Positions 1-17,012 of a stretch of 64,000 bases of DNA are shown in pieces (position 1 is the stretch's first letter; each line of letters opens with the position of its first letter). The notes under the pieces were generated by a model that did not search any database, was not told the origin of the DNA, and was given only the letters and a program-made list of their open reading frames with translations. The DNA is from Chamaea fasciata (Eukaryota > Chordata > Aves > Passeriformes > Sylviidae). A program made the position numbers and the translations under genes. The stretch is from assembly GCA_029207755.1 (NCBI GenBank), contig JARCOQ010000003.1, positions 45,032,144-45,096,143 on the forward strand. The letters are read 5' to 3'.

Positions 1-2403
1 TTGTCAGTCACCGGTTTTGACATCTCTTTATGCAGGGATTCCTTTTTCAGATTCAGTATATTTAGTAAATTCTAAATAAGATTGTAAAGTATGGGATGAA
101 ATATCTGCAGCTGCTCTGCCTGTACTATTTTAATGGCTGCTAATACATTCTACTATTGATTTTTTCGGCAAACTACAGATTTCAAGTAGGAGCTCTGCAT
201 GCAGAAAAACAGCATCATGCCACTCTATATTGTGCTAACAGAAAACCAACAGCTCCCTATTAAAGGAGTCATATGTTCAGGCTTATGCAGGTCGATTAGC
301 ATTCAGGAAAATTAAGGACATATTTAAGAATGGATTAGTTTGACTCAGAAGTTCACTTGTTTTATAAGGTCACATATAAATCACAAGGAGAAGGGAAAAG
401 ATTTCTGGGGACTAATAATGAAACATGAGGGAGATTTTAGTGGTTTTCTTTGTATAGGCATGAAAAGATGAACAAGGCAAAGTTATTTATATGCTTTAAA
501 AGATTAATTTCAGCTCCTAATGTTGGTCTGCAAACAATAAAAATAAATATCAAGAACCATATCAAATTGAGAAAGCCTTCACACAGGCTTGATCTGTGCC
601 TTAATTGCAAAATGCCATTCCATGAAACTCTGCTACACTGCAAAGATGCTTTTTTAGGCAACATATGATGAAGATCTGAAGATTTCACTACAAGAATGTG
701 AAAACCTGCTATAGCACTTGGCACTACTACTTGGACCCTCACTAGGGAGTCCCACTTAACCATATGACTGTTCTGAGCTGCAGCACAAGCACTGCACTTC
801 TCTCCTAAAGAAAATGGCATCTTGGAGGATGTGCCAACCCCTCACTCCCTTCACTGCCTCAGCTCCTGCTGCTGGGTGCCTGGTTGGGGAGCCCCTGCAC
901 ACACTGCCCACCCACCCCCTGTGGAGTGGGGTGGTAGCTGATCATCCTCCCCCTACACCTGCTAGAGGAGATGGAGGGGCAGGATTTGGCTCTTAGCTCC
1001 CATTTTTGTATAATTTTGTTTGTAGTCACAGAGAAGTATCTTCAGCTTTAGAAATAAGGTAAAATGAGTATCTTCACCCCTGGTGGGACCTGCCATAGCG
1101 TGTCTCCAGGACAGCTTTTGAAAATATCAAACCAGCCTAGATTAATGTTTTGAGAATGACAAAATAAGCCATTTTGAATGCTTTATAGCAGGAATCATCA
1201 TATAAAATGGAAATATTAAAGGATAAAAACTTTACTGTGATTATGGCTTTTAACTAAGTGCTGCTCCAGATTTCTAACTTTGCTTTTTTTTCTCTTCATT
1301 GACTTCCCACTGTTATTTTTCATTTTTCCTTTATGGGGCTGGTGGATGTTGATGCAGAGGGAGGCAATAACAGCATGATATTTAAAAAATGCATGGTGTT
1401 ATTAACTTACTAAAGCACCACTTCATCCTATCAGTATAGTAAATAAGCCCAGTACATTTGTTAAAATTCATATAATTTTACCTATGCATAGCTATATAGA
1501 AATTTTCAAAAATAAATTATTCATCTAGCGGGCAAATATGTAACAGACAGAAAAACTTGGATCTTCTCCAAACTGTCTGTAAAATCAATAAGGGTAATAA
1601 TTTTTCTTCTTGGAATATCTCCTTAATTGTATTTATGTTAACTCACTCTAAAGTACCCCTCTGATAGAACACATTTTGTAGGAACAGGAAGAAAAAGACA
1701 ACTCAGTGTATTCTTAAGAAGTTAGTGTGAATTTCTTCCCCTGCAAAATAGAAAAAGATACTGGTTCAAAACAATGTTCCTGTTTGATATGGTGTTACTA
1801 GGAACTATTTAACCTGGAATTCAATGGTGCTTTTTTAAAGTCAATTTTCCAAGCAAAACCTGATCGTATGCATTGTTAAAAAAGACAGATAATAAAAAAT
1901 AAGTTGCCAATTATAAATTTATTTTGTACTTATCTCTTTTGAGATGTGCATATTATATTAAGTAGTATTACCAGATCAAGAATGAAGTAACAGTAATTGA
2001 GCGGGGGAAACATGTTCTGCCCAGGTTCAGTGATATTTTTATTGCATTTCACATACACTGCATGACAACAGAAAAGGAAGGAAGCAAATGGCATCTCATA
2101 GAATGAAATCTGCCTTGTCAGCAAAGGTGTTAAAAAAAAAAAAAAGGTGGAAAGAAGCAGAGTTTTAACTCTGTAGTTGAAGTGAGGACCCTCTTCTACT
2201 CAGAGAAAGTCTAAAGCATGAAACTGCAAAAACTGTACTTTTTATGTAATTCATTGCATATGTTGACATTACATTTCCATGAAATTCTGGAAGACTGTGA
2301 TTACTAATTTGCAAATAGAATGTTCTTTACTAACCAACTAACCTGATCTGTGACTTTTCTTTCTTTCTCCTTCTCAAATGCATGACCTGTGATGGGATGT
2401 TAG
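1..2403 (+). other. ACTN2: ACTN2 intron upstream of the alternative exon
   Basis: No coding exon is recognisable here; the exon encoding the RASFNHFDR segment is not in this stretch and must lie upstream. The only structured elements are a short poly-A run near 2130 and, at the 3' end, the branch-site and pyrimidine elements before 2404. Confidence 0.75.
2328..2403 (+). promoter_or_regulatory. ACTN2: Distant branch site and pyrimidine tract of the ACTN2 alternative exon
   Basis: A perfect TACTAAC branch-site consensus lies at 2328-2334, with a second CTAAC at 2338-2342. A pyrimidine tract occupies about 2353-2375. No AG occurs from there until the acceptor at 2402-2403. The branch site would be about 70 nt from the exon, much further than the usual 20-40. 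This is a layout known for regulated mutually exclusive exons. Confidence 0.6.
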
Positions 2404-6232
<3,829 letters not shown>

Positions 6233-6702
6233 TTCAATAATTGGCTGTATTCATGGTAGACACTAAAAATACCCACCTTATTGCCCAGATTGCTTCTCAA
6301 GAGCTTTGACAAGCTGATTTAAAAACAAGTTTTACAAATACAGTAGGTACCGTCAGTGTAAAGTGCTAGTAACTGAAGTAACCGGTGTATAAAAGTGTGC
6401 AGCACGCTAGATACCTGCCTTGTTGGTTTTAGGTTGTCTGTCCTAGGCAATGCTAGAAAATCTGTTAAAAAAAATTGCAAGATATTAACTTTGGAATATA
6501 CATTCAGAAAAGAGAATGTAAAACCTAAAAAACATTGAAACTCGCAAAATATTTCTCCATTTTCGAAAGGCTTCAATGCCATATGCGCTTCTTTTACGAT
6601 GTTCATAAAACCATGTTAGAAGTCATGCTTTTTTTCTTTCATAGAGCGATACTACTTTCCTCTCATGATTTCTGATTTTGTATGCTTCTATTGGTGGAAT
6701 TT

Positions 6703-6708
6703 AATAAA
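6703..6708 (+). terminator. ACTN2: Candidate proximal polyadenylation signal of ACTN2
   Basis: This is an AATAAA hexamer about 470 bases after the ACTN2 stop. It has canonical sequence, but no strong GT-rich downstream element is obvious, so it may be unused or an alternative site. Confidence 0.35.
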
Positions 6709-7230
6709 ATCCTAAAATGCAGATTTTCAGGGAAGAAATATAACAACCACATAAACTACTTAATTACAAAAATAATCCAGAATGCAATGCTTTTGTCACC
6801 AAGAGTTGTAATATAAAGGGGAAAAGCTGATTAAAGTGCAGTTTTAGAGTTCTGTAAGCAGTTCTGTTTTTTTAGACCTTTAACTTTTACAGCTGAGGGA
6901 ATACAACTTTTATAGTTAGAAATAATAAGGAAGCTAATTTCATGTGAACTGTTTTGTTATAAACCCTCATTCTTGTCTATGTTGGACAGTCTTTGTTTCT
7001 CAGTATAAGAACGCATTATTGTATGTATTAGTGGGCAACATTCATCTCTATCCTGCATAAAGCAAACTCCCATCTGAGCAAATGTAGTATGGTTGTCTTG
7101 CAGCTGTAACTGTTCAGTGCTCAAAATTCAGTTTGTCTTGACTTCTGCTACGTTGCAGGTGGTTCTGTCTGTGCCCTGCTCCTGTGCGCTAGACGTTTAC
7201 TGTTCTTTTCCATCTTGAGAAATGACAGAG

Positions 7231-7236
7231 AATAAA
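7231..7236 (+). terminator. ACTN2: Candidate polyadenylation signal of ACTN2
   Basis: AATAAA is followed within about 20 bases by a T-rich stretch (CTTTTTTACTT) that could act as downstream element. It lies about 1.0 kb after the stop codon and is a plausible main 3' end. Confidence 0.45.
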
Positions 7237-7362
7237 AGCAGTAACTTTTTTACTTGAATCCTACCGACACTGAGGAAATGCAATGTAATCAAACAAAACC
7301 ATTTACAAATGGTGAAGCGAGCTGTGCAACCCAGTGCTATTAAAGCAATGATGTGCCTATTA

Positions 7363-7368
7363 AATAAA
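7363..7368 (+). terminator. ACTN2: Candidate distal polyadenylation signal of ACTN2
   Basis: This is the third AATAAA after the stop, in TATTAAATAAAGTCTG context. GT/T-containing sequence (GATTCTGTCATTGG) follows about 25 bases on. It could be the distal 3' end. Confidence 0.4.
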
Positions 7369-10300
7369 GTCTGCTTTTCAAAACCTTATGAGATTCTGTC
7401 ATTGGTAATTTAACCCAGTGGCTCCCTCTTAAGAACTGGAAACATTTCCGAACATCAAAGGAGTTTTCAGATGCTAAAAGTTCAAAGTTTGTCACACATT
7501 TCAGTGCATTGTATCTGCATGAACAACAGTCTCTGTGTGCTGGAGGGGACAGGTCTGGTTTCATGAAGAGAGATGGAGCTCAGAATGAGTTAGAGAGTTT
7601 CCATTTAGGTCACCTGAGCACAGATGTCCATAGCTTGTTAGACTCCAAGCTTAGATTGTTTTCAGGGGGAGTTAGGCACTGCTGTTCTAGAGGACATTGG
7701 CCTGAACTTTTCTGTATGTCACTTTTTCCTCATGTGCAAAAAAGCAGATATTAAGTATGCTTTAGTTGGCCATCGCTTGGAAATTTATGGATGGCAAGCA
7801 TTAAAAATCTGTGTGTGATTTCAATCCTAAAGCAGGCACCCTGCAGGTTAAGGTGGGTGGAGTGGGAGCAATTTCAAACAATCTCAGAGAAGACAGACAA
7901 TGACCAAATAGCTCTTCCTTCTCCCTTGTGGACAAAGGGCAGCAGAGGACTTACTAGGGCTAGGATCTCATCTCCTACAGTGCGTGTAGGAGCACTCCTG
8001 TGTGCAGCCTTGCACACAGCCAGAAGCTGCTACTGCCACTGCTGATAATGACATGGTAAAGTGCCATCTCCTTCTGTGATGACAGTGCCTGTACAAGCTA
8101 AGTCAGAAAGCTCTGCCTTAAAGCAAAGCCATTTCCAGCTAAATGGCTACTGGTCAGGTTGAATCCTTTTAAAAATAAATCTGTATATGTCTTATTGTCA
8201 CAGTTTAATGCAACTGGAAGAATAAAACATTGAGCTTCTGAATGTGGCACAAAAGCAAAATGTTAGCACTACAGGCAAGATTATGCAAAAAAAAATTGGC
8301 ACAAAGACAGTTTATATCTACCACCTCTGTCAGGTGTTGTTCATGTTCTCTATCCACTAATTTTTATATTGTGACATTATTCCTGTTTTTGATAATATGG
8401 AAGGGACTTCTAAGCTCCTCCTTTAGCTGTGTTCTATTGATCAAAGCATGTGAGAGATAATGTTATCAGCAGCAAGAGAAAAAACTTTTGCAAAGTAATT
8501 TTTCCAATCTTATATCAGGTTTCTAATTTCTAAAGCAGATTGAACAGAACTAGTAGCTGAGAACTGCAGGGATTAATTATCTATTTACACTTGCCTGAAA
8601 ATGTTGTACCATACTTATTAATGTCATATGTCTTTCATGTTAAATGAAGATATATCATAAAATGATTTCTCCCAGGGTCAATATAAATCAACTGTGTTAT
8701 TTTACCCTAAAGAGGGTAATCCTCAAGATCCTTTAAAATATTCTGTGATCTTGTTCAAGGGCTATGGGTTTTACAGAGATACTTTCTTTTCCTCTAAAGC
8801 TCAGTTTTTAGTAGGTGGCATTTGTATATTTCTGCAGGATCACTTTTTACACTAGGAATCAATGCAGCAACACTTTCTGTCCACATAATTCTGGCAGCAA
8901 ACTAGTTTTACTATAAAAAAAAAAGTACAGTAGCTGAGTTGAGGGTAATGAATGTGTCAATCACAGGGGCCAAATCAAGGTTCAGTAGCTCGAGGTACAG
9001 CATTATTTTGATGAACATGTGAATGGAGGTTGTAGAATAAATTACAATTCACAAAAGTCAGGAAGGTTTTAAGTTGCTTTAATGACTATAATACAGATGT
9101 CTTCTGTGACTTTACACAAATACAACAGTTCTTTGAAAACATTCCTGCCAAGATAATTTTGATTTCATAGTAATAGTTTTCAGACACTGATTTTTTAAAA
9201 GGTGCTGATCCATGTAGAAATCTGCTGTCAGCTCTATGCTACCTTCACACCTCCCCTCTTTGTGCACAGTTTCCATCACTGTTTTCTTTATCCACTGACC
9301 ACAAAAGGCTTGGGTCAGAGTCACTCCTTGTATTTTCATCAGAACATCCTGTTGTTCAGTTTCTGAATTCTTGGAGGAAATCATGTTCTTTTACTCAGGT
9401 TGTTCATGGTGTCTGTAAAGGTTATCCCAGACACAAGTGGTTTCACTGAAGGAGGAAAATAGTTCCTGTTAGCAGCTGGATTTGGATGGTAAGCAGTTTT
9501 CCTTTCTTAACTGAAATAGCTTGTGGTTGGGACTAATTCTGTAAGGAAGTAATTGTTTGATCATCACTAGTAAATGAACGGGCACTTTGGAGCATGCTTT
9601 CATCACTGTAATGGTATCACTATTTTTGGTGAGCTTCTACAAATAACTCCAGTAATATTTAAGGAGAAAATAATACCTATTCATTACCTGTGCCACTCTT
9701 CCCCGAGTTTCATGGTTAACAACCTGTGCATTTATTTGCTTGTGCATCAGTCTACCTTCTGCTCACATTCAGAGGGTGTTTTATTTGGGGACCCACTTCA
9801 GCAGCATTAAGCCTGGACTATGGACAGTTGTTAGCATGTTCTGGTAAGATTCTATTAGTTTTAGATCAAATATTTTTATATAGGAAAATTGACTGTTCTA
9901 AGCTGGATGTTATTTCACATTAGTCTCTTTTTAAAATGTGTAATTCCTTTCTAATTTTAACCCAAGGTGTGGGCTGCCACCACAAAGGACAAGTCTATCT
10001 CCACTTTTTCCATGATCCCATTAATTTATAAATAGAACAGTTCCCTGGTCTGGTTACCATGCTGGCTGGGAATGCACATCTAGAGTGCTTAGAACTGTAG
10101 ATTATCCCCTGGAGCAGCACCCTGTATTTACACTACCTTAAAGTGATTGTGTAACTGTGGAATTAGGGATCCAGCCACCCACCTTTCAATGAAAGTCCTT
10201 TATTATTCCAAACAAAAGAACATTTATGTGCAGACAACAAACCTTCAGCCAGTACTAGGAGTGCCACTCATTTCCCTCATTAATTAAGGCAGCTATATTA

Positions 10301-13300
10301 AACAGTAAGCCAAATCTTTTCCATATATGAGCTTGACTGGGATTTCATATTCTAATGTCCCAAAGAAATTCCTCTGCTAATTTGCCAGGTTTTGGGAGAT
10401 TTCATTAGCATTTTTAATACTGCTTTTCACAAATTCATTTCTCAGCATATTGCTTTAATTGCTTGGAAATCAAATACATTGGATGAATGTCCTGAGACAA
10501 TAAATGCCTCGAGGATATTTTACCACCCATCCATCCCTCATCTGCTTGCACCTGGCTGTTTAGTTTCAAAACCTGGCTGTTTTATTTGGCCCCAACACAT
10601 GGAAACTTTCTTCTTTCAGGATTCCTGTTAATGCTTTGAGTGAGAAATGACCTTGAGTGCTGTCCTTGGGAGGAGTGGTTATCCTGTGTGCTCTCCTGAG
10701 CTGGAGCCTTCCAGCTGCATAAGGGATACTTGTGGCAGAAGCCCAGGTATAGAACAGCTCAATTTGGTTCAGACATGGAACTGTTTCAGGTTTTAGCTGG
10801 TCTGCTGATAAGACTGAAAGAGAAGAGATGTTTGCACAAGTTGCCAGCAAGTCTGGCCTTGAATTGAATGGAACTGTCAATACAGGTACAGCGAATTATT
10901 ATAATTAAAAAAACGGCACCACTGAAAAGCAAAGAATGGCTGTATCAAACATCTTGTTCAGACTCTATCCTGGCTCCGACCATTACGAACAGGAGGAATA
11001 ATGGAAAAGTCTAAAAAGGAGGTGGCAAGTGGTCATGTGTGACCAAAAGAGTCTCCAAGCTGACAGTAGTTTGCAGATCACGAACTTGTAGAACTCTGCA
11101 CACTGATGCCAAAAATTTAGTCTGTTTTTCTGCTAAAGTAATATATCTGCTTTGAGAGCTCCCTCTGTATTCTTTTCAGTAGGACCTACTGCCTCTATAA
11201 ACCCTCCACTAGCCTATTGGATATGCTTGAAAAAAAGATTTCGTTTTGATTCCTTTATCTTTTCCAAACTGTTTCCTAAAGTCTTTTTGGTTGCTCTGGT
11301 TATCTCTTTATCTTCCGGTAACCCACCAGAACTAATATGGACATGATCCCAGCTTTCTGAAGAATGTTTGCAAAATGCAGGCAACCCAAGAGAGAGGAAA
11401 TGTTACTTCTCAGGAAACAAACCCCAGTAACAGTTTTGACAAACTCTTTAGCAAACCTATTTGAATGAAAACCAGACACCCAGTAATATCTGGGGAGACG
11501 TGAGTGTGATAAACATGTATGACATCCTTGACGTCTTGTCTATTGCTGCTGCCATTAAACTAACCAGGTACAGAATCTAACATTGGGTGGTCTTGCTGTT
11601 ATTTGTGCAGTGTCTAGGGACAACACTTCAAGGCAGCTCTAACTTTCACCTTCGTTATTTGCTAATGGAAGCTGACAAGGCTGGATTGCCACAGCAAACT
11701 GACAAACAACCATAACTGTCCAGCAAACACTTTTGGCACTTAGAAATAATAGCTGTGTCATTATCTGAAGGGACTTGTGAGCTTGAGAGGCTGAAATGCC
11801 AGTATTTTAATATGTAAATAAAAATGTACAAGTATTACTACATTCTTCAGCCATTGAATGATATTTCATTTTTCCCCCTTTTTAATTTTAATATAATGGC
11901 ATATGCACTTGTAAGAAGTGGAAATTATGCTTGTAGCAAAAATAAAAATGTAAACTTTATATAAAAAAGACAACACATTTTTAAACATTCTTCATTTTTC
12001 TTAACAAACAATACACATCTATCAGCTGCCTAAACTCATCCCAACAGCACTACAAACTAAATATTTTGGTTATGGTTGTGCAAACACCTTCCATCCATCA
12101 AAAGTTAATGGCTAGCTTTTTCATTTTCTTTCAGCAGGGAAAACTGAAACCATTCAATTATGACCCCACCTGATTGCTCCAACACTCTTGCTCTTCTGGG
12201 AGCTTAAGCAGACTTTCTGAAAGACTCATTGTTTCTTCAAGCCAGACCATGAACCCAGATGGCCTGGCTGGCCTTATTTGCAAGGGACAACAGGAACAGC
12301 TATAGTGAAATGAACATTCTGCCTTTTGGAAAAGCTCCATAAGGCAACATCCTGGTCAGGATCATTACCCCTCCTTGTAGTGGTGGCCTTTAACTGAAGT
12401 GCTGCTCTGCAGACAGGATTGCCTTTAGCAGTGGCCATTAATTTGCCTTTTCTGAGGAGGCACCTCCCTCCCTGCCAGCATTACTGTCTCTTGGCAGATC
12501 ACCTTCCCTTCTAACTCAGACACCAGCCTCTGACTGCCACTGCCCTTTTCCCGTTTTTAACAACTGTCCCTTAGAGCTTAAATGTTTCCGACTGGAGATG
12601 TTGACTCAAATCTAGTTTAATGATTTCAAGGCTCCCTTGAACTGGATTTTAAAGGGAGACACTTTATTTCTCCTTGATCAGAATGCAGTCATTCTTGATT
12701 TGTACTAAGGCAATAGAGTGTTCTTCCCTTTGTTTCTATTTAATATCTTTAGCTTTACCTGCTACTCCTGAAGTACTTATTAGACCCTTCAAAAGACAGG
12801 AATGATAGTATGCTCTCCAGTCATCAGCTCTATATGGAAAGCTCTTCGTGTACCACATAAAAATTTAAGATATAAACCACAGATTAATCCACCAGCACCT
12901 GCTAGCATCAAAATCCACGTGCTTGCAGTGAGTTTTGCTCTACATAGTAAGGAGGGGATGGGAGACTTAAGTGTGATTAACCTACACCCCAGCCTCTACC
13001 CTCTTCATACCCTTCTGGAGGCTTTTCCCAATGTACCTGTTCTATCTGCACGTGGGAGAGCAAATAGGAGAGAAGGGAAGGACAATGCACAGTATTTTCA
13101 TGTGCCAGAATATACGGGGAGACTTGGATCTACTTTCTCTTGCAGCTCTCTTATGTTACCCCCGAGCTCAAGCCATTGACAGTGACTCTACTACATGAGG
13201 GGTTGTACAACGACTGCTCTCCTGATCCTGGAAAACACACATGGAAAATGCTAACAGGAAGAAGGAATACTAATAACGACTTCTGAGGACTTGTCAGCAG

Positions 13301-15506
13301 ATCTTAGATTGCTTAATACATTTTAGGCTCAAGAAATGTTAAGGCCCAAAGTGAAGCCTTTTAGTTTGACAAGACAAAAAAAGAGATGTCAAAGGAAAAG
13401 AAAAACTCAAAGGGAATTACTGTAGACCACAGGCTAACAAAAGAAAGTTTTCACTTCCGTGTTGAAAAATTACCAAAGAGCAAGACCTGACAGGTATCAG
13501 TAACCAAGAGGGTGGAAAAGCTTTCCAGTCCCACTCACACATCACTTGACCGGTGCATGTCCCTCTTCTCTGCCTCGTGCCGTGCTTGCACTACCAGGAT
13601 GCAGATGGTTGGGCTACTCGGCTTTGTCTTCTCATTGTCCACCATTCAAAGCTGCTGAAACCTTTCTATAATCCTCCTCAGTTGCCACATTTTTGTAGAT
13701 CTCAAAAAGCTGTGTCGAACACAAACCAATGTGCTTGTCAGGAGAAGTGTAATCCCATTTAGAGTGCACAGGCGCAAGAGTATGCCTAGGGCTTGTGCTC
13801 TGACAGTTCCCTTCAGCTCCTGGAGTCTGTGTCTCTGAGCTTGTCTATTGACTGGTATGGCCCTGGGAACACCAGCAGCCTCTCTTCTGTGGTTTTGATG
13901 TGGATGACTGAAAAGTGCATACTTAAGAGTTTTAAAAATGCTGCAAAATTTCTTAATGAAATAAATATATTTACAGGCACAATCCTGTAACTAGTTGAAA
14001 GCAGCTGACACAGTTTGCCAGCAGTACGAATAAGCTATAAGACTACACACTCTACTGAATTCCCAGTCCTCTCGTGCCTGAATTTTAGTCCTTCTAAGCA
14101 TTTACACATTCTTTCACAAAGATTCTCTAAAGTGATGCAAAGGGTTATATTCAATTCACTCTAGTGCATTTGATTTCACTGTCATGAAGACTTTTTTTTT
14201 AAAACAGTGAAGTCCAAAATCTATGGTAAATACGTAGAATAAATTTGTTGGTATTTCCCTGAACTGCGCATATTGAATAGGCTATTCTGACATTTGGAGT
14301 GTGCTTAGAACTGATCTTGAAGCACTCAGCTTTCTTTTGCCTTCAGGTAATACGATGATCCTGGAAGAAAAATGTTAAGATCATAATTTGACTTATACAG
14401 AACAGATAATTTGTATTTGGAACACAAAAAAAATCACCCTCTAAGTTGTCGGTCTACAAAATTATTTAAAATAAATAGTAATTCTCAAGGTCAGAGGAAA
14501 TTCTGAAAATAAGAAACAAGTAGTGCACTTAGTTATCCAAAATAGGGCAAGAATCCAGCTGCAGCAAAACAGCACAAGTGGTAACTTCACAGAAGAGAGT
14601 GCCAAGAGCTGTGCTCTGAAATCAGATTAATCTGTTTTCCCTCTCAGACTTCTGCATGGAGTTGTGAATCCTTTGCTTCGATTTATTTCTCTGAAATGCA
14701 ACTGTTCTATAGTAACATGAATAATTCTACTGTTCTTGTTTAAATAAGGATTACTTATGCCAGTAACCCATTACGAACTGCATCCTCAGAAATAAAGACA
14801 GATAATATTGGAATGAGAGATGTATTTTTGTAATTAATATTGTGGAGATATTTAAAACACCAAAAGCTAAGAGTGGGCTAAAAACTTGTGTTTGATCTTA
14901 CACATATGTAAGGTGAGTGTGTTATTTGAATGCATAGGTGTGCGAGTAGAGTAAAAAGCTGGTGAACAGATCCTTGGACTGGAAAAATAATCAAAATAAG
15001 AGGATGGTTTTGTTTGCTTCAAACACTGCCTGGTTTTAAAAGATCTGTTGAAAGATCTTTTAGTGAGAGTTTATCTGTGTGTTGGAGGAGCTGGGGAAAC
15101 AGTGGTTTGAAAACACCTTCAAATATACTTGGAATAAACACCAGAAATTGATCTGACTTAAAAGTTTTTTGATTTCTCTTACTAAGGATCTTAATTTGGA
15201 TTTAGTCTTGCTGCAATTAAGAAGATGCTAGCTTCACTAAACCACCACTTCTAACCCCCTTCAGAAACCAGGATTCTCACCATGTTGATGTGAGTTCATG
15301 TCTGCACCTGATGTTTTAATAGGGCTGATTCCCAACACTGTGAAGGTCAGGTTTCTCACACACAGGAATGATGCCATCTTTGTGTTCTCCCCTGCTTTAC
15401 TCACTGCTCTGCAACTCTAAGCTGCTCCTGGTATTGCTCTAAATGTATTAAAGGGAACAGTATTTTGTCAAGCTAATTTAGCAAAATAAGAACAATGCTC
15501 CATAAG

Positions 15507-15567
15507 ACAAAAAAAAAAAAAAAATCAAACCAAAAAAACACAAACAACAACAAAAAACCCCAAACAC
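15507..15567. repeat. A-rich / AAC-rich low-complexity tract
   Basis: A run of A residues is followed by AAC and AAAACCCC-like units. This type of simple sequence recurs on both strands elsewhere in the window. No transposon body is recognisable next to it. Confidence 0.7.
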
Positions 15568-16258
15568 TTTTCAAGCTTAAAGGCATGTTCACTGCAAATC
15601 CTTGAATGTTCCCTCCAAACACACCATGTGTTAGAGCATCTCAAAGAAACAGTTCAGAAATCTTGGTAATTGGCTTGGGATTAAATGCATGTGGACACAT
15701 GCATTGGGATTCTCAGCACTGTGCAATACTGTTGGCATTGAAACTAAACCAAGAGAAGGGACCTGAGATTCTCTAACACTGCAAAACACATTAAGGTTGA
15801 AGTTTTGTGTTGTTACTTCTTTGCTGGATGAGTGCTGCCTTTACCACTCATTCACCCATTCCTCTTCCCTTGACCTTCTGAAGTGTATCTTGCTCCAGTT
15901 GTGCTCCTTCGGTTGTTTGTATAACTCCAGTTTCTTAAGCAGACTGGACAGAGTCTGAGGCTTGCTGCCCTCTCCTCCTGCTGCTGTTCCCACATCAGCC
16001 CTGGAGACCATTCTGCTGCAGATGAATTGGATCAGAGATCTGTTACCACTGACAACTGACTTTTTCAGAAGAACTGTGTTCAAGGGCTAACATCCTCACA
16101 AGGAAAAGGATGGAAACAGGAGGATGGCACAGGGTGGAATTTGGGACTGACCTTTCACATCATCACACAGTCAAACTGGCTTAATTTGATTGCGAAACTG
16201 CAAAGGAACTGGGATATGTGAAATGATCCTTTTCAAAAGCACCTTCAAATCAGCAGCT

Positions 16259-16284
16259 TTTTTCTTTTTTTTTTTTTTTTTTTT
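16259..16284. repeat. Poly-T tract
   Basis: A nearly uninterrupted run of T, broken once by C. It could be a poly-A tail remnant on the minus strand, but no adjacent retroelement is recognisable. Confidence 0.7.
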
Positions 16285-16897
16285 GCCCCACTGACCTACT
16301 TTGCAGCAGTTACACAAACAACTGCATCAGCACATGCAAGGACGTGCTGAGCTGTGGTACAAAGATCTTTTGCCACAAAGCAACTGTGAGGACACTGAGC
16401 TTTTTAACCTGCATTGCTGCCAGAGGAAAGTTTCATAGTGTTACGTGACATGACAAAAAGGTAGGAAGCTGTTGAAAAGTCAAGCAGGGAAATGCACCTA
16501 AAATCTCATAACAAGCAGTTCTCAAAGCATTGCCCATCTCTGTAATATATGCAAATTGTGTGCATTAGGGATCAAATTAGGCACTCATTAGGAATACCTA
16601 ACTTCTGCTTTTGTTTAGTGTATTCCACTTCTGTTGTTAGGTTTTTAAAGAGTATGGGTTTCCTGACAATCACATCTCACACTGGAATTTTGGGACACAT
16701 TTTTGCACTAGGAGCTCAGGCTGACCACTGCAATGGTTTGCTGACAGGTAAGGTTTGCTCTCCAACAATGTCTTCTGGCATTCAAAACTGGAGCATAGCC
16801 TCTACAACTGGAGTTGGACTACTAGTTTATTTCTGGGCTGCCTGCATTTCTTCTGAAAATGAATGAGATATATACATTATTTAAACATAAGACTAGT

Positions 16898-16914
16898 TAT
16901 ATATATATATATAC
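16898..16914. repeat. (AT)n microsatellite
   Basis: A short alternating AT run, about eight units, some 40 bases before the large inverted repeat. Confidence 0.75.
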
Positions 16915-16951
16915 ACTTGATTTACCAGTGACCAAAGTGACAGTTGATTAT

Positions 16952-17012
16952 GAAAGTTCCTACATCATACTGGACTCAAAAGAGTTGAGTCCAGTGTGAT
17001 GCAGGAACTTTC
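16952..17012. repeat. Near-perfect 28-bp inverted repeat with 5-base loop (hairpin)
   Basis: The left arm at 16952-16979 and right arm at 16985-17012 are reverse complements at 26 of 28 positions. In a + strand transcript one mismatch becomes a G-U pair and the other an A-C mismatch. The loop is AAGAG. The direct repeat ACAGTTG occurs on both sides (16940-16946 and 17017-17023) and could be a target-site duplication. It may be a small palindromic element or a miRNA-like precursor. It lies about 0.9 kb before the MTR CpG island. Confidence 0.85.

Larger units (their letters stand above)
6233..7400 (+). other. ACTN2: ACTN2 3' UTR (approximate)
   Basis: This noncoding sequence after the ACTN2 stop is AT-rich and has no long open frame. 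Three AATAAA hexamers (6703, 7231, 7363) are candidate cleavage signals. The true end cannot be fixed without transcripts; the distal pair would give a UTR of roughly 1.0-1.2 kb. Confidence 0.55.

Noticed and set aside
9112..9384. A 90-codon open frame on the minus strand in the intergenic region
   Set aside because: No similarity to a known protein family is recognised, there is no splice or promoter context, and the length is not unusual for noncoding DNA.
15037..15063. Small inverted repeat TAAAAGATCT / AAGATCTTTTA
   Set aside because: Ten-base AT-rich arms with a short loop are expected by chance in 64 kb; much weaker than the palindrome at 16952.
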